From: Bacteroidales bacterium
Lineage (GTDB): Bacteria > Bacteroidota > Bacteroidia > Bacteroidales > P3
Assembly (NCBI GenBank): GCA_024400495.1
Contig: JAKSMR010000014.1
Coordinates: 1 to 58,480, forward strand
DNA: 58,480 nt
Direction: 5' to 3'
Shown: piece by piece, positions 1 to 8,131 of the stretch
How the letters are laid out: every line of letters starts with the position of its first letter
Numbering within the stretch: the stretch's first letter is position 1
Translations under genes and position numbers: made by a program
Notes under the pieces: model-generated
The model's input: only the letters and a program-made list of their open reading frames with translations
What the model was told of the DNA's origin: nothing
The model's database searches: none

Positions 1-44
1 TATAAGATTATCAGAGGGATAACAATGGAGGGATGGTGTTCCGC

Positions 45-259
45 CCAGCTCCACTTGGAAACCTCCTAAAACACAAAAAGAGTGCTGATAATCATAGAGT
101 TATCAACACTCTTTTCCTTTTTCACATCCTTGTAAAGCATTACATTGTTTTAGTCCTAAATAACAATGTTGATGTTCGATAAACAATGTTGATAATCAAA
201 CGACTATCCTCATTGTATCTCCCACTCTAACACCTTATCTGTTAGTCGGAAGTAGGATG
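45..259. repeat. Left arm of perfect 215-bp inverted repeat flanking the integrase gene
   Basis: These 215 bases are the exact reverse complement of 1506-1720; I compared the arms block by block and saw no mismatch. Identity breaks sharply at both ends (44 against 1721, 260 against 1505). The arm carries the last bases of the ssrA 3' end, the ssrA terminator hairpin (76-115) and two direct copies of AACAATGTTGAT near 171-193. Bases 1-44 outside it do not resemble ssrA. Confidence 0.95.
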
Positions 260-265
260 CAGATG

Positions 266-1411
266 TCACAATATCTTTTCCGAGACATCTTCTACCCTTT
301 GCATAATCGTAGAGGGCAACAGCTTGGCATAAACCGCCTCGGTAATCTTGGTTGAGCTATGACCGAGAACCCTACTGACGGTTAGCATATCAACGCCAGC
401 ATTGAGGAGAAGTGTCCCACAAGTATGGCGAGCAAGATGCGAATGTAAGGTTTGTTTGATACAACAGACCTCTTGTATCTCCTTTAGGTATGAGTTGTAC
501 TTCTGGTTAGACAACGTGGGTAACAGATACTGATGCTTGATCAATATCTCCTTAACTACGGGAAGGACTGGGATAAATGCCGTCACGCCCGTTTTCATTC
601 TTTCCTTGACAATCCATTCTTTGCCATCCTTGTCAATCTTAATGTCCTTTTGCGTGAGGCTGCTCATATCTTTGAAGGCAAGCCCCGTGTAGCATTGGAA
701 GATGAACAAGTCTCTGATGTTCTCCATACTCTTGGATGCAAAGACCTTTGAACGGATTCTCCGTACTTCTTCGAGTGTTAGGGGTTCCTTGCTAACCTTA
801 TCCGTATGGAACTTGAAGTTGATAGGGTTGGTTGAGATGTAGCCCTCACGGATGGCATAGATGAGCATAGTCTTCAACTTGCGCATATAGCAGATTGCCG
901 AGTTGTTCGCCATCTTGCCCAGCATATAGGTATAGATGCCTTCCACATCGGAGGTTGTGAGGGCGTTCAGCATCTTGTCCGTCTTCAGTGCCTCCTTACT
1001 ATAACGGATAGTGCATTTATACTTAATATAGATGGCGTGAGTAATCAGACCGACCTTCTTCTTCTCCTCTTGCTTTTCCATAAACTCATCAAAGAGTCCA
1101 TACACGGAGATGCTGTTCGCCTTGATGCCATACTTGAACGCATAGACGAAGGTGTCCACGGTGAAGAGGAGACCACGTTTGAGCATCTCTGTTTCCAGAG
1201 CATAACACTTCATACGGACAGCCTCAATGAATTTGTTCGTCTCATCATCACCTTTGACCATCTGCTTCTTGGTGTTGAACTTCTTCTCGCTGATTCGTCT
1301 GTTAAGAGAGATGAACCTCCTCTTGCCATCAATGATGACATAGAGTTCTAAGGGCGACAAACCATCTCTCGCACTGGCTTTGCAACGCCTACAAACAAAG
1401 TTTACTGTCAT
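266..1411 (-). CDS. Tyrosine recombinase / site-specific integrase (IntDOT-like)
   Basis: A 381-residue tyrosine recombinase with the Bacteroidota layout: N-terminal arm-binding domain (about 1-95), SAM-like core-binding domain (about 100-195) and C-terminal catalytic domain. Catalytic residues visible are Lys273, the HLAR box (His325, Arg328), His351 in VLGHSS and Tyr361 in AVYAKL. The usual first arginine is absent: the motif reads TGLAF (242-246). IntDOT of CTnDOT is also known to lack this arginine, so the enzyme may well be active. The gene lies wholly between two 215-bp inverted repeats and next to the 3' end of ssrA, a classic integration target. It may invert its own segment or be the integrase of a minimal island (inference). 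No cargo or excisionase gene is seen. Confidence 0.93.
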   Translation of the reverse strand: MTVNFVCRRCKASARDGLSPLELYVIIDGKRRFISLNRRISEKKFNTKKQMVKGDDETNKFIEAVRMKCYALETEMLKRGLLFTVDTFVYAFKYGIKANSISVYGLFDEFMEKQEEKKKVGLITHAIYIKYKCTIRYSKEALKTDKMLNALTTSDVEGIYTYMLGKMANNSAICYMRKLKTMLIYAIREGYISTNPINFKFHTDKVSKEPLTLEEVRRIRSKVFASKSMENIRDLFIFQCYTGLAFKDMSSLTQKDIKIDKDGKEWIVKERMKTGVTAFIPVLPVVKEILIKHQYLLPTLSNQKYNSYLKEIQEVCCIKQTLHSHLARHTCGTLLLNAGVDMLTVSRVLGHSSTKITEAVYAKLLPSTIMQRVEDVSEKIL

Positions 1412-1451
1412 TTTCTTTGTAATTATTAGTTAAACAATTTGTTATAGGGCG

Positions 1452-1490
1452 AAAAAGTCGGTCACAAATCGCAAAAAGTCGGTCACAAAT
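1452..1490. repeat. Two 18-bp direct repeats upstream of the integrase
   Basis: AAAAAGTCGGTCACAAAT occurs at 1452-1469 and 1473-1490, separated by CGC, so the period is 21 bp or two helical turns. The pair lies between the integrase start and the right inverted-repeat arm. That is where a recombinase or an accessory factor could bind as arm-type sites, or where the integrase promoter could be autoregulated (inference). Confidence 0.85.
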
Positions 1491-1505
1491 TTGAAACAAA
1501 AATCA

Positions 1506-1720
1506 CATCCTACTTCCGACTAACAGATAAGGTGTTAGAGTGGGAGATACAATGAGGATAGTCGTTTGATTATCAACATTGTTTATCGAACATCAACATT
1601 GTTATTTAGGACTAAAACAATGTAATGCTTTACAAGGATGTGAAAAAGGAAAAGAGTGTTGATAACTCTATGATTATCAGCACTCTTTTTGTGTTTTAGG
1701 AGGTTTCCAAGTGGAGCTGG
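1506..1720. repeat. Right arm of the 215-bp inverted repeat, running into ssrA
   Basis: Exact reverse complement of 45-259. Its outer end includes the last nine bases of ssrA (1712-1720) and the ssrA terminator hairpin. Recombination between the arms would therefore rebuild the ssrA 3' end. Confidence 0.95.
1650..1689 (-). terminator. ssrA intrinsic terminator
   Basis: On the minus strand a 16-bp stem (AAAAGAGTGCTGATAA paired with TTATCAACACTCTTTT, one G.U pair) encloses the loop TCATAGAG. It begins about 22 nt after the ssrA 3' end and is followed by a T-rich run. A duplicate lies at 76-115 in the left repeat arm. Confidence 0.8.
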
Positions 1721-2102
1721 AGGGAGTCGAACCCTCGTCCAAACAAGTAACAAATATGCTTTCTACATGCTTATCCTGTGGTTGGTTTTCGTGACGGCTC
1801 CGGACGCAGGCACCCAAAGACGGCCTTATCTCCTAAAATTTCATTGCCGGGGCGGAGAAACCCGACAACTATCCCTTCTTTATGAGCACCCCTTGATCGC
1901 ACGCCGAAGGGCGAGGTCTGCGAGGGATGTCTTGTCGCTGCAACTGTTGCGGCGATTAAGATAACCTACTGTGCTTCGGTTATGCAGCAAGAGCGTAGTT
2001 ATTTTCGCCAATTATTGTTCTGCAACCGTTTTCAAGGCCATTGTTGCGTGGGCCTGCATGCTTACCTACCCATTATCCTTGCTGTCAAAACCGGTCAGCC
2101 CC
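1712..2102 (-). ncRNA. ssrA: tmRNA (transfer-messenger RNA)
   Basis: The 5' end GGGGCTGACCGGTTTTGACAG and the 3' end GGTTCGACTCCCTCCAGCTCC form the tRNA-Ala-like acceptor and T arm, with GGGGCUG pairing to CAGCUCC. The discriminator A is at 1712 and CCA is not encoded. The tag reading frame at 2009-1980 gives GGC GAA AAT AAC TAC GCT CTT GCT GCA TAA, i.e. GENNYALAA, ending in the usual ALAA degron. The RNA rescues stalled ribosomes with SmpB. No TAnnTTTG box is obvious just upstream. Its 3' end is where the inverted repeat begins. Confidence 0.97.
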
Positions 2103-2178
2103 GGCAAATGGTGTGTGGCTTGCATCGCCTGCTTCGGGAGGGGGAAAAGGAAGGGCCTCTCGCGAGACAGGGCTACAT

Positions 2179-2210
2179 AAAAAAAGCCCTCTTTTGCAAG
2201 AGAGCTTCTT
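2179..2210 (-). terminator. tRNA-Asp terminator
   Basis: On the minus strand the stem AAGCTCTCTT / AAGAGGGCTT (one G.U pair) around a short loop is followed by seven Ts, about 8 nt downstream of the tRNA-Asp CCA. Confidence 0.8.
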
Positions 2211-2217
2211 TCGTGTT

Positions 2218-2295
2218 TGGCGGTCCGGACGAGACTCGAACTCGCGACCCCATGCGTGACAGGCATGTATTCTAACCAAACTGAACTACCGGACC
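2218..2295 (-). tRNA. tRNA-Asp (GTC)
   Basis: Cloverleaf with acceptor stem GGTCCGG/CCGGACC, anticodon loop CTGTCAC (anticodon GTC), T loop TTCGAGT, discriminator G at 2221 and an encoded CCA at 2220-2218. It lies upstream of ssrA on the same strand, separated from it by a terminator. Confidence 0.96.
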
Positions 2296-2340
2296 GTTTT
2301 GCAATCTTTTAAAGAACTCTTTTCTTCGTTTTTGCGAGTG

Positions 2341-2348
2341 CAAAGATA
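2341..2348 (-). promoter_or_regulatory. Promoter -7 box for tRNA-Asp
   Basis: The minus strand reads TATCTTTG followed by C, matching the Bacteroidota TAnnTTTG box, about 45 nt before the tRNA. The rest of 2296-2600 is AT-rich and shows no gene. Confidence 0.7.
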
Positions 2349-2635
2349 CGAACATTTTTCATTCTACCAAAACTTTTTTTCATCTTCCTCGTGGCAGAGC
2401 ACCCATTCCTTTTGTCTTTCAAATATTTATGAAAGAAACTTTTTTTCGCATCTAGCTCCCCGAGGCTGTGTTTCTGCCTCGTTTTTTGCAGAAAAATAGG
2501 CAAAATGGGCCCCTTGACAAAGGCCCGTTATGTTTTTTTAACGTATACACGACAAAATATATTGAAAATATGTACGTTATATATATATCCGGCCGGACAG
2601 CCGGAGACATGAACAAACAAACAATACAGCAGGAT

Positions 2636-3286
2636 ATGGCAAAAATCAAAAACATCATCTTCGATTTCGGGGGAGTGATCTACGACGTCTGCTACGAGAA
2701 CGTAGCCAAAACTTTCGCAAAATACGGCATCGGGGAGCTGGGGGATTTCTACAGCCGCACCTTCCAGACTCCCGAGATCGACCAGCTCGAGGTGGGCGAA
2801 ATCACGGCGCAGGAGTTCCGCGACTATGTGAAGGCGGCCACGGGCAACAAGCTCGACGACGCTGCCGTGGACGACATCTTCAACTCGATGCTTCTCGGCC
2901 TGCCCCGCGCCCATGTGGAGCTGCTGCTGGCCCTGAAGAGCAAATACAGGCTCTTCCTCTTCAGCAACACCAACGAGATCCATTGCGACTACTTCAGGAA
3001 GCAGGCCGAGGAGATGTTTTCGTTCGACGTGTTCGACGCCTGCTTCGACGCCTGCTATTTCTCCCACATCATGCACAAGCGCAAGCCCCACGTGGAGGGC
3101 TTTTTGCAGATCCTGCAGGAGCAGGGGCTGGTGCCTTCGGAGACCCTCTTTGTGGACGACATCGCCGCCAACCTCGAAGGGGCGGCACGCGCGGGCATCA
3201 GGACCTACCACCTCCACAAGGAGGACGTGAGCGCCATGTTTGACGAGAACCTCTGCCTCGTGCCCAAGGTGAAACGCTGGCGCTAG
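2636..3286 (+). CDS. HAD-superfamily hydrolase (YihX-like sugar phosphatase)
   Basis: About 216 residues, typical for HAD-IA phosphatases of the YihX/GS1 type, which dephosphorylate small sugar phosphates in the cytoplasm. Motif I is FDFGGV near residue 9 with the nucleophilic Asp10. The second acid of motif I is replaced by Gly, as in this subgroup. Motif II is FSNT, the motif III lysine lies in KRKPHV, and motif IV is LFVDD. The start at 2636 (MAKIKNIIFDF) follows an AGGA sequence and fits the family. An in-frame ATG at 2609 with GGAG before it would add nine residues. The exact substrate cannot be read from sequence. Confidence 0.85.
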   Translation: MAKIKNIIFDFGGVIYDVCYENVAKTFAKYGIGELGDFYSRTFQTPEIDQLEVGEITAQEFRDYVKAATGNKLDDAAVDDIFNSMLLGLPRAHVELLLALKSKYRLFLFSNTNEIHCDYFRKQAEEMFSFDVFDACFDACYFSHIMHKRKPHVEGFLQILQEQGLVPSETLFVDDIAANLEGAARAGIRTYHLHKEDVSAMFDENLCLVPKVKRWR

Positions 3287-3314
3287 GCGGGCTCGCCGAC
3301 AGAAAGAAAAGAAA

Positions 3315-3356
3315 GGCGACCTCTAAAAGGTAACCTCTAATAATTAGAGGTAACCT
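3315..3356. repeat. Family-1 repeat (AGGTNACCTCTAA), hairpin form
   Basis: GGCGACCTCTAAAA is followed by AGGTAACCTCTAA-TAA-TTAGAGGTAACCT, a 13-bp stem with one A-A mismatch and a 3-nt loop. It lies between the convergent HAD and AraC genes and could act as a two-way terminator. Its sequence is that of the termini of the longer elements at 20767, 31552 and 56277. Confidence 0.85.
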
Positions 3357-3401
3357 AAAAAAAGAAAAGGGGCGGGACTGCACGACGGCAACCTCGCCCC
3401 T
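3357..3401 (-). terminator. Terminator of the AraC-family gene
   Basis: On the minus strand AGGGGCG pairs with CGCCCCT, followed by TTTTCTTTTTTT. It lies about 40 nt past the stop codon at 3442. Confidence 0.7.
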
Positions 3402-3441
3402 CTCTCGTATTTTTTCTCTCTCCTGCCGACAGGCAGGGAGG

Positions 3442-4599
3442 CTAGAAATTGCTGTGGAGGGTGGTGTTGTTCTCCTGGCGGTATTCCTCGGGCGAGCACT
3501 CGTAGCTCTTCTCGAAGGCTTTGGCCATGACGCGGTAGCTGCTGAAGCCGCAGCGGCTGGAGACCTCCTCGGGGGTGACGTCGGGCTCGTCGCGGAGCAG
3601 GTCGGCGGCGTGGCGCAGGCGCTGGGCTTGGACGAAATCGTAGAAGGTGATGTCGTTTGCCTGCAGGTAGCCGACGAGCTGATAGCGATGGACGCCGATC
3701 TCGTGGGCGAGGTCGCGCATGGTGAGGTGGGAGTTGAGGAAGTAGTCGGTGTCGATGAGGCGCTTGAGGCCCTGAAAGACCTTGGCGTCGGTGGCGGACC
3801 GGGTGGTGTCGACGATGGTGTCCTGGCTCATGGAGAACTCCTCGCCTTCGGAGAGGGTCTGCTTCTGCTCCTCGTTCCACACGCTGGTGGAGCTGGGCTT
3901 GTCCTCGGCGAGGAACTCATCGAAATAGAGGAAGTTGTTGTAGAGGACCGAGAAGAGGAAGAAGCCGGGGACGTAGAAGCAGATGTCGAACGCTACCATG
4001 CCCCAGGTGATGGCGCTGGTGGCTACCGACGCGGGCTCGAACATGGCTCTGATGCTCCAGAGGATGACCACCAGGGCGATGACGCCTACCCACGCGTGGA
4101 GCCAGCGGTTGCCGTACTGCTGGGTGTTGGAGACGTAGTTGCGCAGGTTTTCGTTGTAGCTCTTGATATAGTTGATGTTGAGCCGATACCAGTAGAGGGC
4201 CTCCACGATGATCGTCACGAGCAGGGCAATGAGGATGATGCGGTTCCCCCCGAAGCAACGGATGAGGGAGACGGCGACGAAGGGGGGCGTGTAGGAGACG
4301 ATGCTGTGCATGAAGAGGTGCTTCTCCTTGACGCGGGTGAGCATGTTGAAGCAGATGAGCACGATGGGGCAGCAGAGCGCGTAGTAGAGGTCGCGCACGA
4401 AGTTGACCCAGGGTATCTCATAGAACTCGCGGAAGCAGGGGAGATAGAAGATGTAGCTGGCGCCCCACCAGAAGAGCACGATGTCGATATATCTATGAGG
4501 GAAACGGAACTTGTGTCGGGAGAGGTTGGTCACCGCCGCCGTGAAGAAGAAGGAGACGATGATTCCGACATAGAGATAGGTTATTTCGTTTATAGTCAT
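3442..4599 (-). CDS. Membrane-bound AraC-family transcriptional regulator
   Basis: A 385-residue protein with a hydrophobic N-terminal half (about residues 5-235, roughly seven predicted membrane segments) and a C-terminal AraC-type double helix-turn-helix (about 285-375). The HTH part includes LTMRDLAHEIGVHRYQLVGY and the second-helix region CGFSSYRVMAKAFEKSY before SPEEYR. Regulators of this build in Bacteroidota sit in the inner membrane and are thought to pass an envelope signal to promoter DNA. It is convergent with the HAD gene and lies 79 nt downstream of mnmA on the same strand. Its target genes are unknown. Confidence 0.85.
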   Translation of the reverse strand: MTINEITYLYVGIIVSFFFTAAVTNLSRHKFRFPHRYIDIVLFWWGASYIFYLPCFREFYEIPWVNFVRDLYYALCCPIVLICFNMLTRVKEKHLFMHSIVSYTPPFVAVSLIRCFGGNRIILIALLVTIIVEALYWYRLNINYIKSYNENLRNYVSNTQQYGNRWLHAWVGVIALVVILWSIRAMFEPASVATSAITWGMVAFDICFYVPGFFLFSVLYNNFLYFDEFLAEDKPSSTSVWNEEQKQTLSEGEEFSMSQDTIVDTTRSATDAKVFQGLKRLIDTDYFLNSHLTMRDLAHEIGVHRYQLVGYLQANDITFYDFVQAQRLRHAADLLRDEPDVTPEEVSSRCGFSSYRVMAKAFEKSYECSPEEYRQENNTTLHSNF

Positions 4600-4678
4600 C
4601 TTATATGGTGTTTATGCTTTTTTTCAGGATGTGAAGTGTGTGTGTGCCTTTGCTGCGGCAAAGGCGGAGAGGGAGGGG

Positions 4679-5764
4679 TTAGCAGATCATGCCGCTGGCT
4701 ACGACGAGATGGGCGTCGTTGTCGTAGAGGGTGGCATACTGTCCGGCGGCGATGCCTTGTATCCTCTTGTCGGACTCTATGGTGTAGATGTCGGCGTTGG
4801 TATGAGGGTCGACATGGCGGGAGAGGTGGCCTTGGAAGAACTCGGGGGTGTGGCGGATCTTGAACTTGATGTCGAGGGTGTCGCCGTAGCCGATGTTCCA
4901 GATGTCCTTGCTGAGATACTGGTAGCCGGTGAGGTTGACGATGTTGCCATACTGGCTGTCGGGATCGTAGCCCTGGGAGACATAAAGCACGTTGTTCTCG
5001 ATGTCCTTCTTCACCACAAACCAAGGGCCGCCGCTGAGGAAGAGGCCTTTGCGCTGGCCGATGGTGTGGAACCAATAGCCTTTGTGGGTGCCGAGGATCT
5101 TGCCTGTCTCCAGCTCGACGATCTTGCCCTCCTTCTCGCCCAGGTAGCGGCGGAGGAAGTCGTTGTAGTTGATCTTGCCCAGGAAGCAGATGCCCTGGCT
5201 GTCCTTGCGCTCGGCACAAGGGAGCTTGGCCTGGCGGGCGATCTCGCGGACCTCGCTCTTCATCAGGTGGCCGATGGGGAAGAGGAGCTTGCCCACCTGC
5301 TTCATGTTCAGCTGGGCGAGGAAGTCGGTCTGGTCCTTGACGGGATCTTTGGCGGTGGCGATGAACTGAACGCCGTCGACCACGTCGGTAGTGGCATAAT
5401 GGCCGGTGGCGATACGGTCGAAGTCCTTGCCCCAGCGCTGCTCGAAGGCGCCGAACTTGATGAGCTTGTTGCACATCATGTCGGGGTTGGGGGTGAGCCC
5501 CTTGCGCACCGACTCGATGGTGTAGCTCACCACGTTCTCCCAGTATTCCTTGTGGAGGTTCACCTCTTCGAACTTGAGGCCGTACTTCCTGGCGATATAG
5601 GTGGTGATCTCGATGTCCTCCTCGGCGGGGCAGTCGATGAAGCCTTCCTCGTTCTCCATGCCTATGCGGATGTAGAAGAGGGTGGGCTCGTAGCCCTGCT
5701 CCTTGAGGAGATGGACCACAACCGAGCTGTCGACGCCTCCAGAGGCCAATGCTGCGATATTCAT
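4679..5764 (-). CDS. mnmA: tRNA-specific 2-thiouridylase MnmA
   Basis: 361 residues, the usual family length. MnmA adds sulfur to C2 of wobble U34 in tRNA-Lys, -Glu and -Gln after adenylating the base. The PP-loop SGGVDSS (8-14) binds ATP. Cys98 in NPDMMCN and Cys193 in SQGICFLG match the catalytic nucleophile and persulfide cysteines. The C-terminal part carries the family's central and beta-barrel domains. The start codon at 5764 is the only one that keeps the PP-loop near the N terminus. Confidence 0.97.
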   Translation of the reverse strand: MNIAALASGGVDSSVVVHLLKEQGYEPTLFYIRIGMENEEGFIDCPAEEDIEITTYIARKYGLKFEEVNLHKEYWENVVSYTIESVRKGLTPNPDMMCNKLIKFGAFEQRWGKDFDRIATGHYATTDVVDGVQFIATAKDPVKDQTDFLAQLNMKQVGKLLFPIGHLMKSEVREIARQAKLPCAERKDSQGICFLGKINYNDFLRRYLGEKEGKIVELETGKILGTHKGYWFHTIGQRKGLFLSGGPWFVVKKDIENNVLYVSQGYDPDSQYGNIVNLTGYQYLSKDIWNIGYGDTLDIKFKIRHTPEFFQGHLSRHVDPHTNADIYTIESDKRIQGIAAGQYATLYDNDAHLVVASGMIC

Positions 5765-5827
5765 TGTGTAGGGGTTTTTGTTGATGGATGGTATCAGGTG
5801 CTGGTTGCCGGGTTGGTCTTCGCTGCG

Positions 5828-6211
5828 CTAGGCGTCGCGCTTGGCGTTGACTTTGGCCATGAACTTCTCGTAGTCGATGACGAAACGCTCGTGGCGTCCC
5901 TGCCCGATGAGCCCTTTCTCGTCGTAGGCTTTCACCTCGAAGACGAGACGGCGGCGGTCGACTTCGACGAGCTCGCTATCGCACCACACTTTCATCCCTA
6001 CGGGGGTGGCGGCATCGTGGGTTATGTCGATCTTGGTGCCGACGGTGCTCTCGCCCTCTTTGAGCAAGGGAGCCACGCTGTCGGAGCAGGTCTGCTCCAT
6101 CATGGAGATCATCATGGGGGTTGCGAAGACAGGAGCGAGACCGCTTCCTACGTGGGCGGCGGTGAGCTCGGGGGTTACTACCTGTTCGAAATGTCCTTTT
6201 GTTCCAGTCAT
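5828..6211 (-). CDS. Hot-dog thioesterase, fluoroacetyl-CoA thioesterase (FlK)-like
   Basis: 127 residues from MTGTKGHFEQ. The open frame extends upstream, but those codons look non-native, while this start matches single-domain hot-dog enzymes. Thr31 (ATPMM), Glu39 (MMEQT) and His65 (ITHDAATP) correspond to the Thr-Glu-His catalytic triad of FlK. Bacteroidota homologues probably hydrolyse ordinary short acyl-CoAs; fluoroacetate resistance should not be assumed. It is transcribed toward mnmA, with an MBL-fold hydrolase gene upstream. Confidence 0.85.
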   Translation of the reverse strand: MTGTKGHFEQVVTPELTAAHVGSGLAPVFATPMMISMMEQTCSDSVAPLLKEGESTVGTKIDITHDAATPVGMKVWCDSELVEVDRRRLVFEVKAYDEKGLIGQGRHERFVIDYEKFMAKVNAKRDA

Positions 6212-6305
6212 TATTATATCTTTTTTATGTTTCCTAATTGTGGGCGGCCTCCAAGAAGTCGGCTTTCTCTCTCGAAAAACCCTCTCTCGGGCTGCCTGAA
6301 GTTTC

Positions 6306-7178
6306 TTATTCGTTGTCCTCCGGCATAGGGTCGCCATCGGGGGAGAGCGACTCGGGCTCTTCTATGATCACGCGCTCGGTGGGCGGGTTGTCGAGCTCGT
6401 TACGCACACGTTGGAGAAACTCGCCATAGGTCTCCTCGCCATGCTCGTCGGCTTCGTAGTGGAACTGGGTATGGGGGAAGAGGTAGACGAGCTGGTCGAT
6501 CTCCTCCAAGGCCTTGGCATGTCTGCCCCAGGTGTGCATGGGGTAGAAATGCTCGGTATCGATACGCGCCAGCCACTGCGAAGGTCCACGCAGGCTCTCG
6601 CATCCCAGACGGCTGTCGAGGGGGAACATGGCGTGGGTGATGTGGGGGAACTTGAGCTGTATGTCGCGCAGGGTGGAGAGGAAGAGGCCCTCCATCTCGT
6701 GGGTGAGGATATGGATGCGGTCGTCGCCCTGGGGGAAATACCAGTTGTTGTTGTCGCCGGCATGGAAAGCGGTGTGGCCCTCCTCTTCGGGGTTGGCGGC
6801 CTTCATGGTTATAACCGTGCATACGCCCACATCGGTGGAGCGGAAGGCGTAGAGCTCGATGAGGTCGTCCTCGTATCTGTCGCCGGGACGCAGCACCGTC
6901 ATCGCCATCTCCTTGGGCACACGGCGGCGTTTGAAGGTGTCGTGCGAGATGAGCAGGATGGGGGGCTTCTCGGTCTCTCGCCTTATCTCGAAGATGGCGG
7001 CGTTGTAGTGATCCTCGTGGAAATGGGAGGTGACGAAGTAGATCTGCTTCTCGGTAGACTGCAGGAGCTTCTCCAGACGGCCGTCGTAGTTGTCGCGCCA
7101 ATAGTCGTAGACTACCAACGCCTCGGGGCCTTCCCAGGCAAAGCAGCTGTGGTGTATGTAGAGGATGGAGGATTGCAT
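6306..7178 (-). CDS. MBL-fold metallo-hydrolase
   Basis: 290 residues. The zinc motif HxHxDH is present as SHFHEDHYN (His52, His54, Asp56, His57). Further downstream are a histidine in HAGDNNNWYFP and the GCESL region. No signal peptide, so cytoplasmic. Within the beta-lactamase fold it resembles UlaG-like predicted hydrolases, but the substrate cannot be determined. The start codon lies 3 nt after the stop of the EamA exporter gene, so the two are almost certainly cotranscribed. Confidence 0.85.
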   Translation of the reverse strand: MQSSILYIHHSCFAWEGPEALVVYDYWRDNYDGRLEKLLQSTEKQIYFVTSHFHEDHYNAAIFEIRRETEKPPILLISHDTFKRRRVPKEMAMTVLRPGDRYEDDLIELYAFRSTDVGVCTVITMKAANPEEEGHTAFHAGDNNNWYFPQGDDRIHILTHEMEGLFLSTLRDIQLKFPHITHAMFPLDSRLGCESLRGPSQWLARIDTEHFYPMHTWGRHAKALEEIDQLVYLFPHTQFHYEADEHGEETYGEFLQRVRNELDNPPTERVIIEEPESLSPDGDPMPEDNE

Positions 7179-7181
7179 GGG

Positions 7182-8069
7182 TTATTGTGCTTTTTCTTTC
7201 TTGAGAGCGATGAGGATTACGGCCGAGAGGATGAGCACGATGCCCAGAGCCAGGCGCGGGGTGAAGGCTTCGCCGAAGACGAGGATGCCTATGAGGACGG
7301 CCGTCAGGGGCTCGAGGGCACCCATGATGGCTGTGGGGGTGGAGCCTACCATCTTGGCGGCATAGACCAGCAGGACAAGGGCGAAGATGGTGGGGACGAC
7401 ACTCAGCCAGGCCACAAAGAACCAGGCTCGGGCCGAAGGAACGGCCTGGATGGGACTGCCCAGCACGAGGGAGTAGACCACGATACCCAGCAGGCAATAG
7501 GCGGTGACGAAGAAGTTGATCTTGAAGGAGGACATGGAAAGCTTGGCTCTGTTCATCACGATGATGTAGACGGCATAGGTGAGCGCCGAGACGAGCACGA
7601 GCATCACGCCCCAGGTGTCGAGGGTCTGCCCGTTGCCGGTCCAATAGAGGAGGGCGACACCTGCCATACTCAACGCGATGGCCGTTGCCGTGATGGGACG
7701 GACTTTCTCTTTGAAGAAAAGCGCCATCAGGATGGCTGTCATCACAGGATAGACGAAAAGGATGGTGGAGGCTACGCCGGCATCCATGCGGGTGAAGCTG
7801 ACGTAGAGCGAGAGCGAGCTGGCCGAGAAGAGGAGCCCCAAAGCGGTGAGGGCGCCGAACTCCTTGCCCGTGACCTTGAACGACTCCTTGCGTCCAAGGA
7901 GCAGGAGGGTGATGAGTATGAGGGCGAAACCGAAACGGTAGAAGAGCACCGTATTGGTGGTCAATCCTTCGGCATAGAGGTTGAGGGCCCCGAGAGGATT
8001 GGTACCATAGCAGACAGCAGCTCCTATAGCGCAGAGGGTTCCGAAAAATTTCTTGTTCTTGATGGTCAT
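7182..8069 (-). CDS. EamA-family (DMT superfamily) transporter
   Basis: 295 residues from MTIKNKKFFG with ten hydrophobic segments in two EamA repeats (about 8-140 and 150-290). The family exports metabolites or amino acids across the inner membrane. The frame stays open far upstream to 8585, but that part overlaps the neighbouring methyltransferase gene and is not membrane-like, so the start at 8069 is preferred. It forms a tight pair with the MBL hydrolase gene downstream. Confidence 0.88.
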   Translation of the reverse strand: MTIKNKKFFGTLCAIGAAVCYGTNPLGALNLYAEGLTTNTVLFYRFGFALILITLLLLGRKESFKVTGKEFGALTALGLLFSASSLSLYVSFTRMDAGVASTILFVYPVMTAILMALFFKEKVRPITATAIALSMAGVALLYWTGNGQTLDTWGVMLVLVSALTYAVYIIVMNRAKLSMSSFKINFFVTAYCLLGIVVYSLVLGSPIQAVPSARAWFFVAWLSVVPTIFALVLLVYAAKMVGSTPTAIMGALEPLTAVLIGILVFGEAFTPRLALGIVLILSAVILIALKKEKAQ

Positions 8070-8131
8070 TTCGTATGACGGGTTGTTGGTGGCGATCTCC
8101 AAAGAGACCGGTTTTCTGAGGTTACCTGTTA

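Noticed and set aside
45-259. Fold-back sequencing chimera as the source of the inverted repeat
   Set aside because: A fold-back would mirror the ssrA region continuously to the contig end, but identity stops at position 45 and 44 unrelated bases follow. Misassembly at the window edge still cannot be fully excluded.
2066-2279. Overlapping small ORFs on both strands at ssrA and tRNA-Asp
   Set aside because: These frames run through the two structured RNA genes and the terminator.
3454-4863. 469-codon plus-strand frame opposite the AraC gene
   Set aside because: The minus strand encodes a clear HTH and membrane domain; the antisense product is low-complexity Val/Glu/Gly.
4631-6328. 565-codon plus-strand frame opposite mnmA and the thioesterase
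   Set aside because: Antisense to two well-recognised genes; the composition is a simple mirror of their codons.
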